DNA of 64,000 nt, from the NCBI GenBank assembly GCA_036250195.1, contig JAVHZZ010000010.1:109514778-109578777 (forward strand), in the 5' to 3' direction. A model generated the notes under the pieces. That model did not search any database and had not been told where the DNA came from. It was given only the letters and a program-made list of their open reading frames with translations. Below, in pieces: positions 11,390 to 23,223 of the stretch. The position numbers and the translations under genes were made by a program. This DNA comes from Mixophyes australis (lineage: Eukaryota; Chordata; Amphibia; Anura; Limnodynastidae). How positions within the stretch are numbered: position 1 is the stretch's first letter; each line of letters opens with the position of its first letter.

Positions 11390-12877
11390 GTCAGGTGGTT
11401 AGCGCCCCAGAAGTAGTGTAAGCTAGGATTCCACAGGCCCGTTTGTATGGTAGATAGACAAAGGTCCCCCCAGTAGTGATGGCATGAAACAAGGGACACA
11501 GGGATAAAACTGCATATACTCGTCGGTTTATTCTCTTTACTTGTGGTGTAAGGTTTTGCCACTGCGGCAGATAAGTAGCAGTAGTGTATTAAAGTAATAC
11601 CACGTGACCTTCAATTTGCAAGGTTATTCAACAGGTCACAAAATAAATAACAAACTAGGAATCTTGTTTCAACAATATCAGCAATATGAAAATATAAATC
11701 TACAATACATATGCCACTGAATAAATATATCTCACTTTGAAGTTAGGCACTGTGCTTTAGTGAAATGGGTTTCACTGCATAAATACTTTCAGAGACAACC
11801 GTTTGCTAATGGGTTAATTAGACAATTACACTTACCTAGACAAATCAATCACAATAGACTTTCAGTGCAATTATACAACACTTATCACACACAATCAGTA
11901 GAAATGCAACAAGGATTAATTCAGGTTCAGGTTAGATACTTTAGCAGAAAATGACTGTAGATTAGGGTCACTTTACTATAGACAGAACCCACAAGGAGTA
12001 AATTGTAATCCATAGGTTAAAGGAAAGTTTCAGATGGGCATATATATTTACTTGTACAAGATAACATCAATAATCTCTCTCTCTCCCAGCATCTGTAGAG
12101 TTAAACAACTTGCAATTTTCTCCTCAGCAACCATATCAAGAAGTTTCACAATGGAATCAAACTTCTGATGCAATACAGACAAACTCAAGCGACTGATTTC
12201 ACTCTAGGTCCCTTGCACACTGCGTCAGATTTCAAATAACTTTAAACACAGCAAATTTGGCTGGAATAAACTCTTCCTTCAGACAGTAGCATAACCTCTC
12301 AATAGCAATATTACAGACCCCGTCAGAGGTTTTAGTAACACAGTTTGAGTTTCACTTAAATAACTTGAACATAACAAAGCAAAGTAACCATAAACTTCTC
12401 TGTATTCATATGTTTCCTTCTGGGCTGGCTTTTACATACTTTTGCTGCAACATCCCTCAGGCAATAGTTTAGCAACAGCTCTCAATGGTTCTTTGTGGGG
12501 CAATCCTACATTATCTCAGCCAGGAGTCACACAACATAACTCACTTCCAGCAGCCACAACTCACTAGCTTCCAGCAGTCTGTTTTTGGCTCCTCCTCTTT
12601 TCCCCAAGAATCTCCTGGAGCCTTCTAGCTGATTCAGTCCCCAAACTGTCAATTTTTCATTGGCTTTGGCAAATTGTTGCTGTGTCTAACTGGCTCTGCA
12701 TGCTCCTAGTACCGTCTGTGCATCTAGTGAGCAGCCTGGGGCTGTAGTTTCCAGTTTGTCCACCCCAAAATGGCTGACGAAATTTGCAATGAGCTTCCCA
12801 GAGGCAGCCTGGGAGATTTAGTTTTCTGAATGAATGCATGCAGTAATATACCTGTGATTTGCAGAGTATTACACATG

Positions 12878-14100
12878 TAAGGGGTACAGATTTATAAAAA
12901 GGAAAAAAGCCCTATTATTGGGTAAATCAGTGTTTTTGGGGCTTTTTTTTTTTTCTTTATTTTTTCCATATACATCAAAGTGTTCCTACTGGGCCACAAA
13001 TGTGCATATCAACTGGCCCTGTGAAGTAGTAAGTTAACCATTATCGTTCAGCCGCCCATGTGAGATTTTATTGATAAATTGCAGCGATAAGAGGGGTTTT
13101 TTTAGTACTCGTTAAGTGGCAAAAGTATATCACCGATGGCTGGCTGCAAATGTCCTGGAATTGGGACATATTGCAACTGGACCAAATAATCTGAAAAGAT
13201 TGTGTGACTTTCTTCATGTTTTAGAATGTGATAAAAAGAGAAGTTGGCAGACATGCTGTGACTTATAGTTCCACAGGATCTGGCAAGACATACAAGGCCT
13301 GAGTCTGGCATAGAGAAATTAGAATCTCTGCAGAATGAAAGATGCCCCAGTGAATGGTCTTGTACTTTATAAAGTGTAAGATGACCTGTGTATTATAACA
13401 CTCAGCATTTCACATAGAGCACAATCATGTATTTAAATTAATATTTTTCTCACATTACAGTTATAGAAAAAGTGATGAAAAACTCCAGTAAAACTACAAG
13501 ATCCAAAATGACATAAACACATTGTAATATAAAGCTGTAAATACTATAAAAAAATCTAGGAAAATCTACACAGTAAACGTGACTTAGTCACCACAGAGCG
13601 CATACATGTACAATGGGTCATGCAAATCACGGTTACAGTTTCTACCCCCCCCCCCCCCCAGGCCAATTTCAATTACTCTTGAAATAAAAAGAGCACAGAA
13701 AACGAGGGTATTTCAGCCCATATGCAAAACCACAACAATCTCACACTGCGTCCGCCTCTACGTCCGCAGCATATGTGGCTGGTTTTTATAATCAGCACGT
13801 ATGTGCACCTGAGATATATACCCCTCCTAATGTGTTTATATGGGCTTCTGCAGGTCTGTATGAGCCGCATAGGGTACTCAGTCATTGCAATCTACGTAGG
13901 CAGCGCACTGACCCACTTTTAGTTGATGGTTTAAGAGCCCCAGTGAACATGGTAAAAATGCTAAAAGGGATGAAGGACTGGAAGACTTGGGTTCAAAATA
14001 AGGACTACCCCCCCCCCCCCCTTCCTCCCCAATCATTGGTATTAGGGATGAATGGTTGTCGCTCTTTATGTAACAGACTTTCTGACACTGGTGAAATTGC
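12878..14100. other. Unassigned DNA with two poly-C tracts
   Basis: Poly-C runs lie at about 13645-13659 and 14008-14020. Open frames across 13600-14119 on both strands overlap each other and read through these tracts, so they are not called as genes. Confidence 0.35.
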
Positions 14101-14900
14101 ACCAAAAGCTTATTTGTAAATCTCTAAAAGAAATATGAAAATATTTCAAAAGCTCAAACCAGTTCTTTTTATGGTCTCTCAACAAAAATGAAATGAAACT
14201 GTGAGCGGATCCCATTTTTCTGGCTGCAATACCTCTGTTTCATTTTGTCTGCGGATTGGAAAAAGTTAATTTCAAGCCCTGTTTCTTTAGCTAGCAGCAA
14301 GAACCTGCTCAGATGGAGTATTACTAGCCAACCATTCAACGCTGGTTAAAAAATGCTTTGCAGTAGTAGCAGGCAGCTGCTCGGACGACAATTATGTCAG
14401 CTGAAGTTTAATCATAGCGTTTGATAGCTCATTTTCTCAATGTCAACATGAGGCAATATAGGAAAAAATGAATTCTTTCATTTGATAAGCTGGCTACAGA
14501 GGACTGCGCTCATTCAATAGGAAACCTCTTGCACACGGCTGAAGTCTGCATGTTTTTTCCCCTCATGTTCTGAGAGCCACCCAAGAAGAGATTAATCACA
14601 AGGGGAAAACTCGGCTTCACCCTCTTGCTGCAGGTCACAATTTTTATTTTTATGGAATTGGCTTTTGGAAAGCCGGAGGGCAGGGACCTGATATGTGGAG
14701 AATCTCTGTATGAAGCAGCAGGGATTGATTAGCGCACTTCATATCCTATACTCCATAAGCACACTCCAACTGCAATCTAACACACCGCTGAGCTGAACAG
14801 ACAAGAGAAATTGCTTTCCTTCCTAATATTTAACCTTCAAGTCAGCTCTAACAGTTGTTGATGTGTTGTTCTGCTAGCGACTTACAGATTGGCTTTTTCA
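14101..14900. other. Repeat-free DNA (candidate conserved non-coding element)
   Basis: Eight hundred bases with no tandem repeat, inverted repeat or known element end. Motifs such as TTTAATCATAGCGTTTGATA and AAGAGATTAATCACAAGGG resemble clustered homeodomain sites. It differs in texture from the repeat-rich flanks. Function is unproven. Confidence 0.22.
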
Positions 14901-15325
14901 TTTTACAAAAGGTTGTTTAGTACATAAAACAACACACACGCTCTGAATGCAAGTTTCCATGTCTGCATCCATAAACGTTTCCAAGGTATATATACACAAT
15001 GCACGATATGATTGGACGGGGAGCGATACAGTACAGTACATTGATGCAATTTCCGTATTGTTACACATTATCAGCTTTGTCCAAAGGAGTCTGTTGTTCT
15101 CAGTAGACTGAATCAGAGCTATTACAGAGAGATGCTTCATGGGTTTGGGCAAAAGGTTATAAAGAGTCATCTCTAAGGCTGCTAAATTGTGGCCTCATGG
15201 AGCAAATACCCTTTGGTGACCTAGTGAGCCTGTTGTTATAGCAAGCAGGGAGCGGACTAGTGCGGCAAGATGGCGGGCTGGGGGGGGTGGGTGCCTAAGT
15301 TTGAACGTGGCGAAGTCTTGCCGTA
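14901..15325. other. Unassigned DNA
   Basis: No element or gene recognised. Confidence 0.35.
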
Positions 15326-15479
15326 CTTGTCTACACTCCTAGAATGTCTGAGAGACTCTGGAATTTTGGGCAGTCCTAGTAGGCTAGGCTCCCGGATTCC
15401 GCCTGATCTTCTTGTAAAAGTTGGCAGAGTAGGGAGGACTCCCCGAAATGTGGGAGTCTCCAAGACGTTCTAGGAGTGT
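15326..15479. repeat. Imperfect inverted repeat, MITE-like (GGGAGTCTCC family)
   Basis: Left arm CTACACTCCTAGAATGTCT and right arm AGACGTTCTAGGAGTGTAG are inverted copies. The match continues inward for about 47 bp with mismatches (GGGCAGTCCT against AGGACTCCCC), with a spacer of about 55 bp. Related GGGAGA / CTCTCGG text occurs at 37741-37830 and 57507-57600. Confidence 0.55.
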
Positions 15480-17769
15480 AGCAAGGAGTGCAAATCGTAT
15501 CATCATGGCCGCCCTCACCTCTGCCAATCGCGGATCTGATGAATCGAATATCTACATCACACCCCCTGCACTTGCCCCTAGGACCCAGAGGGGAGGTCCA
15601 AAATGTAGGTAAGTATGAGTCAAGCAGATTGTACTGTGTTCATATGTAAAGACAAGGTTTTGTGTTGTGCAAAGAGATATTTAAATGGGATCAAGGGGTG
15701 GAGACTGAGCAGTTCGGGGGCGAACCCAGGATTGTGGGTGCCAGCGGAGCCTTTTCTACCTGCAAATTAACCTGCGGCCTTGGAGATATGACCAGGAGTC
15801 TTCAACACTATCAGCGTTTTGTGTGCGTTACAAGGAACTTTGTTGTTCAAAAATGCATTTTTTTATACCCACAAATGACAAATGGATGAAAGCAAGAAGA
15901 ACACAAATGTAAAACATGAAATAGACACTCTCAATGCCCCCTTACACCTGTGAATTAGTGACGACAGAGTTTTGTAAGAACCAGAAAAATGGAAACAATG
16001 TCATCTACAAGGTGGTGACCCTAATGTAATAGTGGGCAAGAGATTCGTGTGTCACACAGGGTGTTTCCCAATGACAGAATGGGATGTACACCGATATATA
16101 ATATAAGTATTATATATATATTATACAGTAATATAATATATATACAAGTGCCACATAAAATCGCCGCACGGACACGCATTCTGACCCTAGTGGTATTTGT
16201 GCAGGGAGATGAGATTAGTGTTATAGTCCCTGTGTCAGTAAGCCGCTTCCTACGTAGCGAGCTAGGACATGTGGCTCCATCTTACGGAGAGGAAACTCCA
16301 CTGATCACCTCACCATTCAGGCTACAAAAACTTTTGCGTTTCATCTCTTACATGTTCCTCTTCCCGCTGATCTCAGGGATTCTTCTTTCCTTCCCTAGGA
16401 AACGGAGCACATGGTACAGGAACCAGGCCAAAACTCTCCTTCAGTTTCTAGATGAAAAGGCGGCATTGTCACTTTCTGGGCATCGCAGCCTAATCTTCAT
16501 GACCACGTGTATAATGTCATTTTAATCAGCGACTATCAGTGCCAATTTTAGAGCGTGTCCCTGAGCAAATCAATTATTAAAAGTAATGTTCTTGATCTCC
16601 TATTTGAAGTAATGATGAATTTCTTCCATATCTTTTGCAATAAATAACAGGATTAACTTCTAATAACTTCTGTAGATAAATGTATCTCTTGTGGAGTGTG
16701 CACGAGGGATCAGATGTCTAGCTTCAGTGCACATAACTCAGGTATAAAATCTATGCTATACCCGCCCTAAAGTGCCCAGTGTTGCTCTTCCCACCACCTG
16801 ATGCTGAGTGATTGGCCCTTGCCAGACACAAAGATCCGCAGGAGCGCTTGCAGTCCGCACTATGATTGGTTGCTGATGTGTCAGGTGATTACTCAGTGAG
16901 CTCCGGTTGGACACTGTTGGAGTACAAGTGACCAGTTATAATGCAGAGAACAAGTGCTCCTACTAATCTTAGTGCGGTAGTTTCAGGCGGACTGATCTCT
17001 TTGAGCATATTGTGATGGGCACAAGCAGAAGCATAGGGATCGCAGCCTCAGTCCCTATTGCTCTACCAGAGCCAGGGATTAGGAAACTTGCATAAGTCAC
17101 TGAAAACTCCAAAAACTCATCACCAGGTTCCCATTTTATTCAAACCTGAGTCTCAATTTGGTCATATGAAAATATTTTGACGTAATTTGGGGAGCTAAGA
17201 GAGTACGGTCGCATCTATTTTATGTACTTTTTAAATATAGGACCATTAACCCTCTAATATCATTACTAGGATATAATTCATGTTTTTTACTACTACTAAA
17301 CTGGTTACAATCTAATGTAAAGAAGAAAATGAGAGTTTATTTGGATGTAATGCACATTGAGTCCTGTAAATGGTCTATAATCTTAGATTATTTGCCTTCT
17401 TATAATTAAAAACAATTTTATTCCATTTATATTTAACAATTTAATTTATTCAATAAAAAGCGAAATATAGGTGCTATAGTGCACAAGTGAATACGTAAAT
17501 TGTGAAAAGAAAAGCAAAGAAATATAGCTGCTTGTACAGACAATGTTTTGTGACATCAGTTCATATTATCTAGTGAGACATTGTTAATTTCCGGCTCATC
17601 AATTGTACATTTATTTATGGAGTGATTATTCCCCTGATTAGTCCATTAGAATTGATGGCTCAGATTATAAAAAAAAAATATTAATTGGGATTAGGATATT
17701 AAATTGTAACTTTCTATTTTAATTGTTTAATAAACTCTCTTTTTCTTCTTTCCAGTAGTTTGGAGAGCA
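15480..17769. other. Unassigned DNA
   Basis: Includes AT-rich simple sequence at 16095-16145. A 158-codon open frame at 16049-16525 starts at GTG, runs through that AT repeat and shows no family motif; I do not call it a gene. Confidence 0.35.
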
Positions 17770-18510
17770 CCTGTCACACAATGGTATGTTTATAGTATGA
17801 TATAAGGACATGTCACACAATGGTATGTTTATAGTATGATATAAGGACATGTCACACAATGGTATGTTTATAGTATGATATAAGGACATGTCACACAATG
17901 GTATGTTTATAGTATGATATAAGGACTTGTCACACAATGGTATGTTTATTGTCTGATATAAGGACATGTCACACAATGGTATGTTTATAGTATGATATAA
18001 GGACTTGTCACACAATGGTATGTTTATTGTCTGATATAAGGACATGTCACACAATGGTATGTTTATAGTATGATATAAGGACTTGTCACACAATGGTATG
18101 TTTATTGTCTGATATAAGGACATGTCACACAATGGTATGTTTATTGTCTGATATAAGGACATGTCACACAATGGTATGTTTATTGTCTGATATAAGGACA
18201 TGTCACACAATGGTATGTTTATAGTATGATATAAGGACATGTCACACAATGGTATGTTTATAGTATGATATAAGGACTTGTCACACAATGGTATGTTTAT
18301 AGTATGATATAAGGACATGTCACACAATGGTATGTTTATAGTATGATATAAGGACATGTCACACAATGGTATGTTTATAGTATGATATAAGGACATGTCA
18401 CACAATGGTATGTTTATAGTATGATATAAGGACTTGTCACACAATGGTATGTTTATTGTCTGATATAAGGACATGTCACACAATGGTATGTTTATAGTAT
18501 GATATCAGGA
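17770..18510. repeat. 39-bp tandem repeat, 19 copies
   Basis: The unit is GTCACACAATGGTATGTTTA followed by (T/A)(T/A)GT(A/C)TGATATAAGGAC(A/T)T. Two positions vary in a linked way: units starting ACTTG mostly carry TTGTCTG, and units starting ACATG mostly carry TAGTATG. Nineteen 39-bp units fit the span exactly. As 39 is 13 codons, the minus strand stays open for 254 codons, which is a by-product of the period. Each unit holds one ACAATGG, which matches the SOX HMG-box core. Confidence 0.95.
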
Positions 18511-18633
18511 CTTGTCAGGACCATTGTGCAGTTTATTAAAAGCCACGGCCCCCCGCGTTGTGACCTCATCGCCTGTTTTATAGAGTGTACATATTATTTA
18601 TTATAGGTTCTAATGCACTAGTCATATTACGCA

Positions 18634-18866
18634 GTGCAGAGCATAATCATTCACATCAGTCCCTGGAGCTTACAATCTAAAATCCCTACAACACACACAC
18701 GGGTTCACTTTAACCAACTAGCATGTTACACCGGAGCACCCGGAGGAAACCCATGAAAACACGTGGAGAACATACAAATTCCACACAGACAGGGGTCTGG
18801 TTGGAATCAAACTCATGAGCCCAGCTCTGTGAGGCAGCAATGCTAACCACTGTACAACCGTGCTGG
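18634..18866 (-). repeat. V-SINE-like SINE, degenerate and truncated
   Basis: On the minus strand the order is tRNA-like head (GTGGTTAGCATTGCTGCCTC), B-box region, TGTGGAATTTGTATGTTCTC core and a shortened tail (GATTTTAGATTGTAAGCTCC). The AT-rich 3' end seen in better copies is missing. Confidence 0.7.
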
Positions 18867-20399
18867 AGGATGAGCCAATTTTTCACAATACGATGGACAG
18901 AGCTGGGTAAACACGGAGAGAATGTGACGTACAATGATGCACAAAGGCAAGAGCAAGATTTCAGTGTTGCATAAAAAGTTATTCTAATGTAACCCTTCTG
19001 TTTACCTGCACCCACCCCAGAGGTCCTGACGCACTCCTCCATCATTCGCTGCTGGGAAAACCACATCTCCCAGCAGCCCCCGGTGCAGGGCAGGGGAGGG
19101 CTGGCAAATTGTAGTCCGGGGGGGGGGGGGGGGGGAAAGACTCGAATCAGCAGCCTATTAGGAACATATTAAAGTAAAAAAAATGCAGGTGGCCCAGTGA
19201 CCCAGCCTACGGTAACCCACTATGGGACCAGCCCGGGGGGCTGATGCCCACCAGCCCAGGCAGCCCCTGGTGCAGGGAATAAACACCTCTGACGTGCTGA
19301 CATTACACTTTCTATGATGGACTGGACACCAGGGCCGATGAAAATCCTGGGACCACCCTAGTAGAACCCCCCACATCAGAACGTGAGTGTGGCGCCTGTC
19401 TATGACATCACAGCCGAGCACCACACTGCCAGTCTGACACTGGCACAAAGGAGAAGCCACAAACAGCTTCCCATGTCAGTGTCTGGCACTACGTGTCAGG
19501 GGCATTAGAAACGCTGGATGTGTGACATCAGGTATTCTTTCCATGTAAAAAAAAATGGAGATGACGGTTCTAGAACTGGCGCTTTGAAAAACTGTGCAGT
19601 TTTGCTATTAGTAAATGTCATGTTTTATAAACAGAACATAAAACCACCAAGAAAAAAAAACAAAAAACAGTTTTGTGAATCTGCGTTTTAATAAATTTCC
19701 CCCTAACAGACTAGCCGGAGAATCTCTTTCAATCCCAACATCGGCTCCTTTGACTGTGAACATGTTACAGTTTTCCTATGTCCCAAGTACCACAAACTAG
19801 ATTGCAAGCTCCAATGTGTAAGGAATCTACACCTAACAAAGCGTACGGCGTTTATTGCCTGTATTGTTTGGATTCTCTGTGAACCAGTTAAATGAATCAG
19901 TAACATCAGAGAGTCCCACAAATGTCACCTGTTTAGGGAATAACAAGAACTAACGTCACCATTCTAACTCATTATTACATGTTCCAGGATGTAGAATGTG
20001 ATCACATGACCACCCACGCTGTCAGCCATCTGAAACACTATATATAGTGTTATATATTGTATATACACACCAGATAAGCTTTCTTTTTATAGAAATAACC
20101 CCTAGGGTCTATTCTTCCTTTTTCATCTATGAGTTTAACCTTTAAGTTACAGTATAAAGTGTTGGTCCTGTGGCCCATTCCATTTGTAGCAAGTACTGAA
20201 TATCAGCTGTGTTTATCCAATGTCCTATCTATTCTACACGAGTGATATGACCACGTGCACAGTGAGTTTTGTATTATACATTTCATTTTATATACAGTTT
20301 GTGATCAGTGAGCAGGTTGTTCTCTTAATGAGCTGAACGTTCACATACTGTAAATATGTAATGAAACATTTTGCATAATATTGTTAATTATAACTATAA
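18867..20399. other. Unassigned DNA with a long poly-G tract
   Basis: A run of about 19 G is at 19118-19136. GC-rich text at 19180-19450 with inverted GGGGCTG / CAGCCCC words may be an old DNA element. No coding motif. Confidence 0.35.
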
Positions 20400-20960
20400 G
20401 AAAACATGTTTTTTTGACTTTTAGAGGGTAAATTACTGAGGGTGCATCTTTCCGCCAGCTTGTCATTATCATCTGTAAAATTTGGACAAAATGATTCAAT
20501 CAGCAATCCGGATCGGCTGAACCATCAGATATTCATTGAAATTTTGTGCAGCAATTATCTCCTGAGAAGCTTTAAAAGTCTATTTGAAGAAACAGACAGA
20601 CTTTGCAAAGAGTTATTATTAATTATGTATGATATTAACAATGAAACAGTAGCCAGCATTTCCCATTTATTCCTAGCAGTAATGCAGTTTTATGTAGCAC
20701 TCACAGTGTTACCAGAATTGTATAAACAATTTAGTAACAGAATTAATTAGCAAGGTTAACTGACCTTGAGCCAAATGCTTCTGATGGCCAACGCGAAATT
20801 CAATTTTCCCAGTTTCAAAAACGGTTTCACATTCACACTAATCATTTATGATGGGATAAAAAGTCCTCTCTATCCTTTATCACAACATTGTGTTAGCATT
20901 AGAAAAACGTGAATTGTATAAAACTCCAGGTCATGTAGCCTAATTAGGTGATAATAGTCA
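20400..20960. other. Repeat-free AT-rich DNA (candidate conserved non-coding element)
   Basis: No repeat signature. A 102-codon open frame (20442-20750) starts at GTG and has no recognisable domain. The text has dense ATTTGC, TTATTAATTA and GATTCAATCAGC-like motifs. I read it as non-coding. Confidence 0.2.
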
Positions 20961-21464
20961 ATCAGGGACTGAAAAGGATCACAGTGTCTAGAACACATCT
21001 TAACGGTATTTTCCTGTATTTATTCCTGCGATTTACCAGGTTTTGGCGTTTACCTAATTGTCCATTATCAGGTTCATAAACGCTGGAGACGAACCAAAAC
21101 TCTGAGGGGTTCTGGGCTCCACTTCGTCACCAGGGTCAGAAACGCATTTTCCCATGAAAATAAACAATAGAAGGTGCAAAAGCAAGATGGTGAAAGTAAT
21201 GAGATACATGGTGATTACTGGGACCGCCTGAGTACCCGGAAAACTCTCCATCAATTCTTCTCACTTAAATAATCTCTTTCCAAGAAAACAAAATCTTTAT
21301 GTTACACCTGTAGATATACCTGTTGTATAACTAGATTACACATTACATTACAGTTATTGTGATTGTGATTACCATGGGAATATGTCAAGATTAAAACCTC
21401 ACTACATTTTTCTTTTTACTTTGGAGAACAACTATTCTCTTATATTTTAAAATTAATTTCAGTT
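20961..21464. other. Unassigned DNA
   Basis: Nothing recognised. Confidence 0.35.
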
Positions 21465-21653
21465 TATAACTCTCCCTGTCAAAATATGTTACAGAGGGCT
21501 CCGGTAGAGCACGAGTAGCTTCAAATATTTCACCCTCTCCATCCCCAGCAGCCCTCATAGAGGAACCCCAGCCTAACGATTAGGCTCTGCCTGTGTGCTA
21601 TCTGAGCTACCTAGGTATTAACGTCTCCCCATCTGGTATAACTCTCCCTGTCA
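21465..21653 (-). repeat. SINE-like insert between 17-bp direct repeats
   Basis: TATAACTCTCCCTGTCA occurs exactly at 21465-21481 and 21637-21653, flanking 155 bp. Read on the minus strand the insert contains GGTAGCTCAGATAGC, close to a tRNA D-arm/A box, and GGGGTTCCTC at a plausible distance for a weak B box. A short tRNA-derived SINE with a long target duplication would fit; a local direct duplication is the alternative. Confidence 0.4.
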
Positions 21654-22665
21654 CAATTGTGCACCCTGAAATATGTTTCTCCCCTCCAAAAGCCTTGCAC
21701 CCTAAGCTGCAGCCTAGTATTGGATGATCAGGCCCTGTATACTGACGTCTCTATTGGAACACTTCCCTCAGGACCCCGGGGGTCTCAGCCGCCTCTGACT
21801 GACCTGGTCTTTTGGTTGTTCAGACTATTATTACATATTACACATTATTACATACTACACATTAATGTGTTTATTACATGGATTGAGTTTGGTGCAGAAG
21901 CCACTTTACAGTCTCATTTAATGTGTTCTTAACTAAAAGGTTTTCTTTCATGATAATGACAGAAATAATAACATGAACTTTGCACCTATGGCAATTAGTA
22001 AATACAAAGAACTTTTCAATTGCAGCAAAGCACCAATGTTACACTAATGGCCCAACAGGCTGTATAATAATAACTGTATAGTGGGATATTGTAGTGGGGA
22101 GAGAACATTACTAACTTATCTTCCATTGATTGTAAAAACAGCGCTGCTTATAAAAAATAATTCTGAATCTGCTTATTGAACTGCCGTGTGTGTATATATA
22201 TATATATATATTATTGGAAAACAATGCACTCACATCTTCAAGTAAATCCAGCTTTGGTTGCTCCACAGTAGCTGGTACATATTCAAAAAGTAAAGGGGGC
22301 ACTCACCATTTATAACATATAGATTAATCTCTATTTTCAATCCAGTTTCTTTATATTATAGCCGATGTTTCGTTCTCACATCCAGACCTTTTTCAAGACA
22401 AATTTACATAGCACAGCAGACAATACAGCATTATAATTACCTGACTATATATAGTGCAAAGGGTCATCAGCTGTAGCTCATCTCCGAGGATCACCAGTTC
22501 TAGAGCATCCACCAGCCACAGTGTTACAAACAATATATGTTCCACCCTGGAACACACATGAAGGTCACATGATTTCAGACTTCTGCTTTTAAACTATTAC
22601 TAGGTGCTACCATCTACCACTACGCAGTAACTAGCATCTCCCATAACTCTACCAATGAACATATC
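21654..22665. other. Unassigned DNA with (TA)n and an old repeat
   Basis: A GT/TA microsatellite is at about 22187-22211. The 22280-22500 block (GCCGATGTTTCGTTCTCACA, then TTTTTCAAGAC) looks like an interspersed repeat seen in other frog sequence, but I cannot assign its family. Confidence 0.3.
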
Positions 22666-22899
22666 AGGCCTGAGTCATTAAGGAGAGCAAAGCAAAATAA
22701 AGGAGTAACTTTGCACCTGGGCAAAACCATGTTGCATTGGAGAGGGAGGTAAATTTAAAATGTGATGGCAGCTTTATAGTTGGGGTAGGGCATGTCCTAG
22801 ATCAACTTTAAATTTCAGGGTAAAAATAAAGCTATCAAGTATTTGTGTGTTACATGAAAAAACAGCCAGTATTTAACTTATGTGCAAAACATTAAACTG

Positions 22900-22907
22900 A
22901 TTTGCAC
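22900..22907. repeat. Target-site duplication, left copy
   Basis: ATTTGCAC, identical to 30717-30724. The related MITE at 48315-48647 has a single ATTTGCAC at the same internal position. Confidence 0.92.
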
Positions 22908-23223
22908 TAGGGATGTGCACCGGCGACTTTTGAGGTCTCGTGTTTTGTGTTTTGGATCCGGATTTTCGTTATTTTTGAGGTTCGGATTTGTCTCGCAAAA
23001 CACTTGACGAAAGGTCTCGGTTCGGATTTAAGGTATTGGATTCGGATTTTTTTTGAAAAAAACATAAAAAGTTTAAAAATCAAGTTTTTGTGCTTATTTT
23101 CACTCCTAGGCTATTATTAACCTCAATAACATTCAATAACAAGCATTTCCACTAATTTACAGTGTATTCTGAACACCTCACAATATAGTTATTAGTCCAA
23201 AACGTTGCAACAAGGTATCTTTC

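Larger units (their letters stand above)
10787..12873 (-). mobile_element. Probable solo LTR, interrupted by a DNA element
   Basis: The left end TGTAACGGG and right end GTATTACA form a TG...CA pair with inverted TGTAA/TTACA tips, flanked on both sides by CATG (10783-10786 and 12874-12877), a 4-bp target duplication. Removing the nested element 10803-11389 and one of its duplications leaves about 1.49 kb. No gag or pol is present, so a solo LTR is the simplest reading. The minus strand is preferred because a CCAATGAAAAATTG promoter-like block then lies upstream. A second LTR copy would be needed for proof; Ty3/Gypsy affiliation is only a guess. Confidence 0.45.

Noticed and set aside
16049..16525. 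158-codon open frame
   Set aside because: Starts at GTG, reads through an AT microsatellite and has no recognisable domain; no splice or promoter context supports it.
17719..18483. 254-codon repeated frame on the minus strand
   Set aside because: A by-product of the 39-bp (13-codon) minisatellite; no sign of a gene around it.
20442..20750. 102-codon open frame
   Set aside because: GTG start and no domain; the AT-rich composition explains the hydrophobic translation.
21560..21600. A functional tRNA gene (AGCTCAGATAGC-like text)
   Set aside because: No complete cloverleaf or acceptor stem could be paired; a SINE head is more likely.
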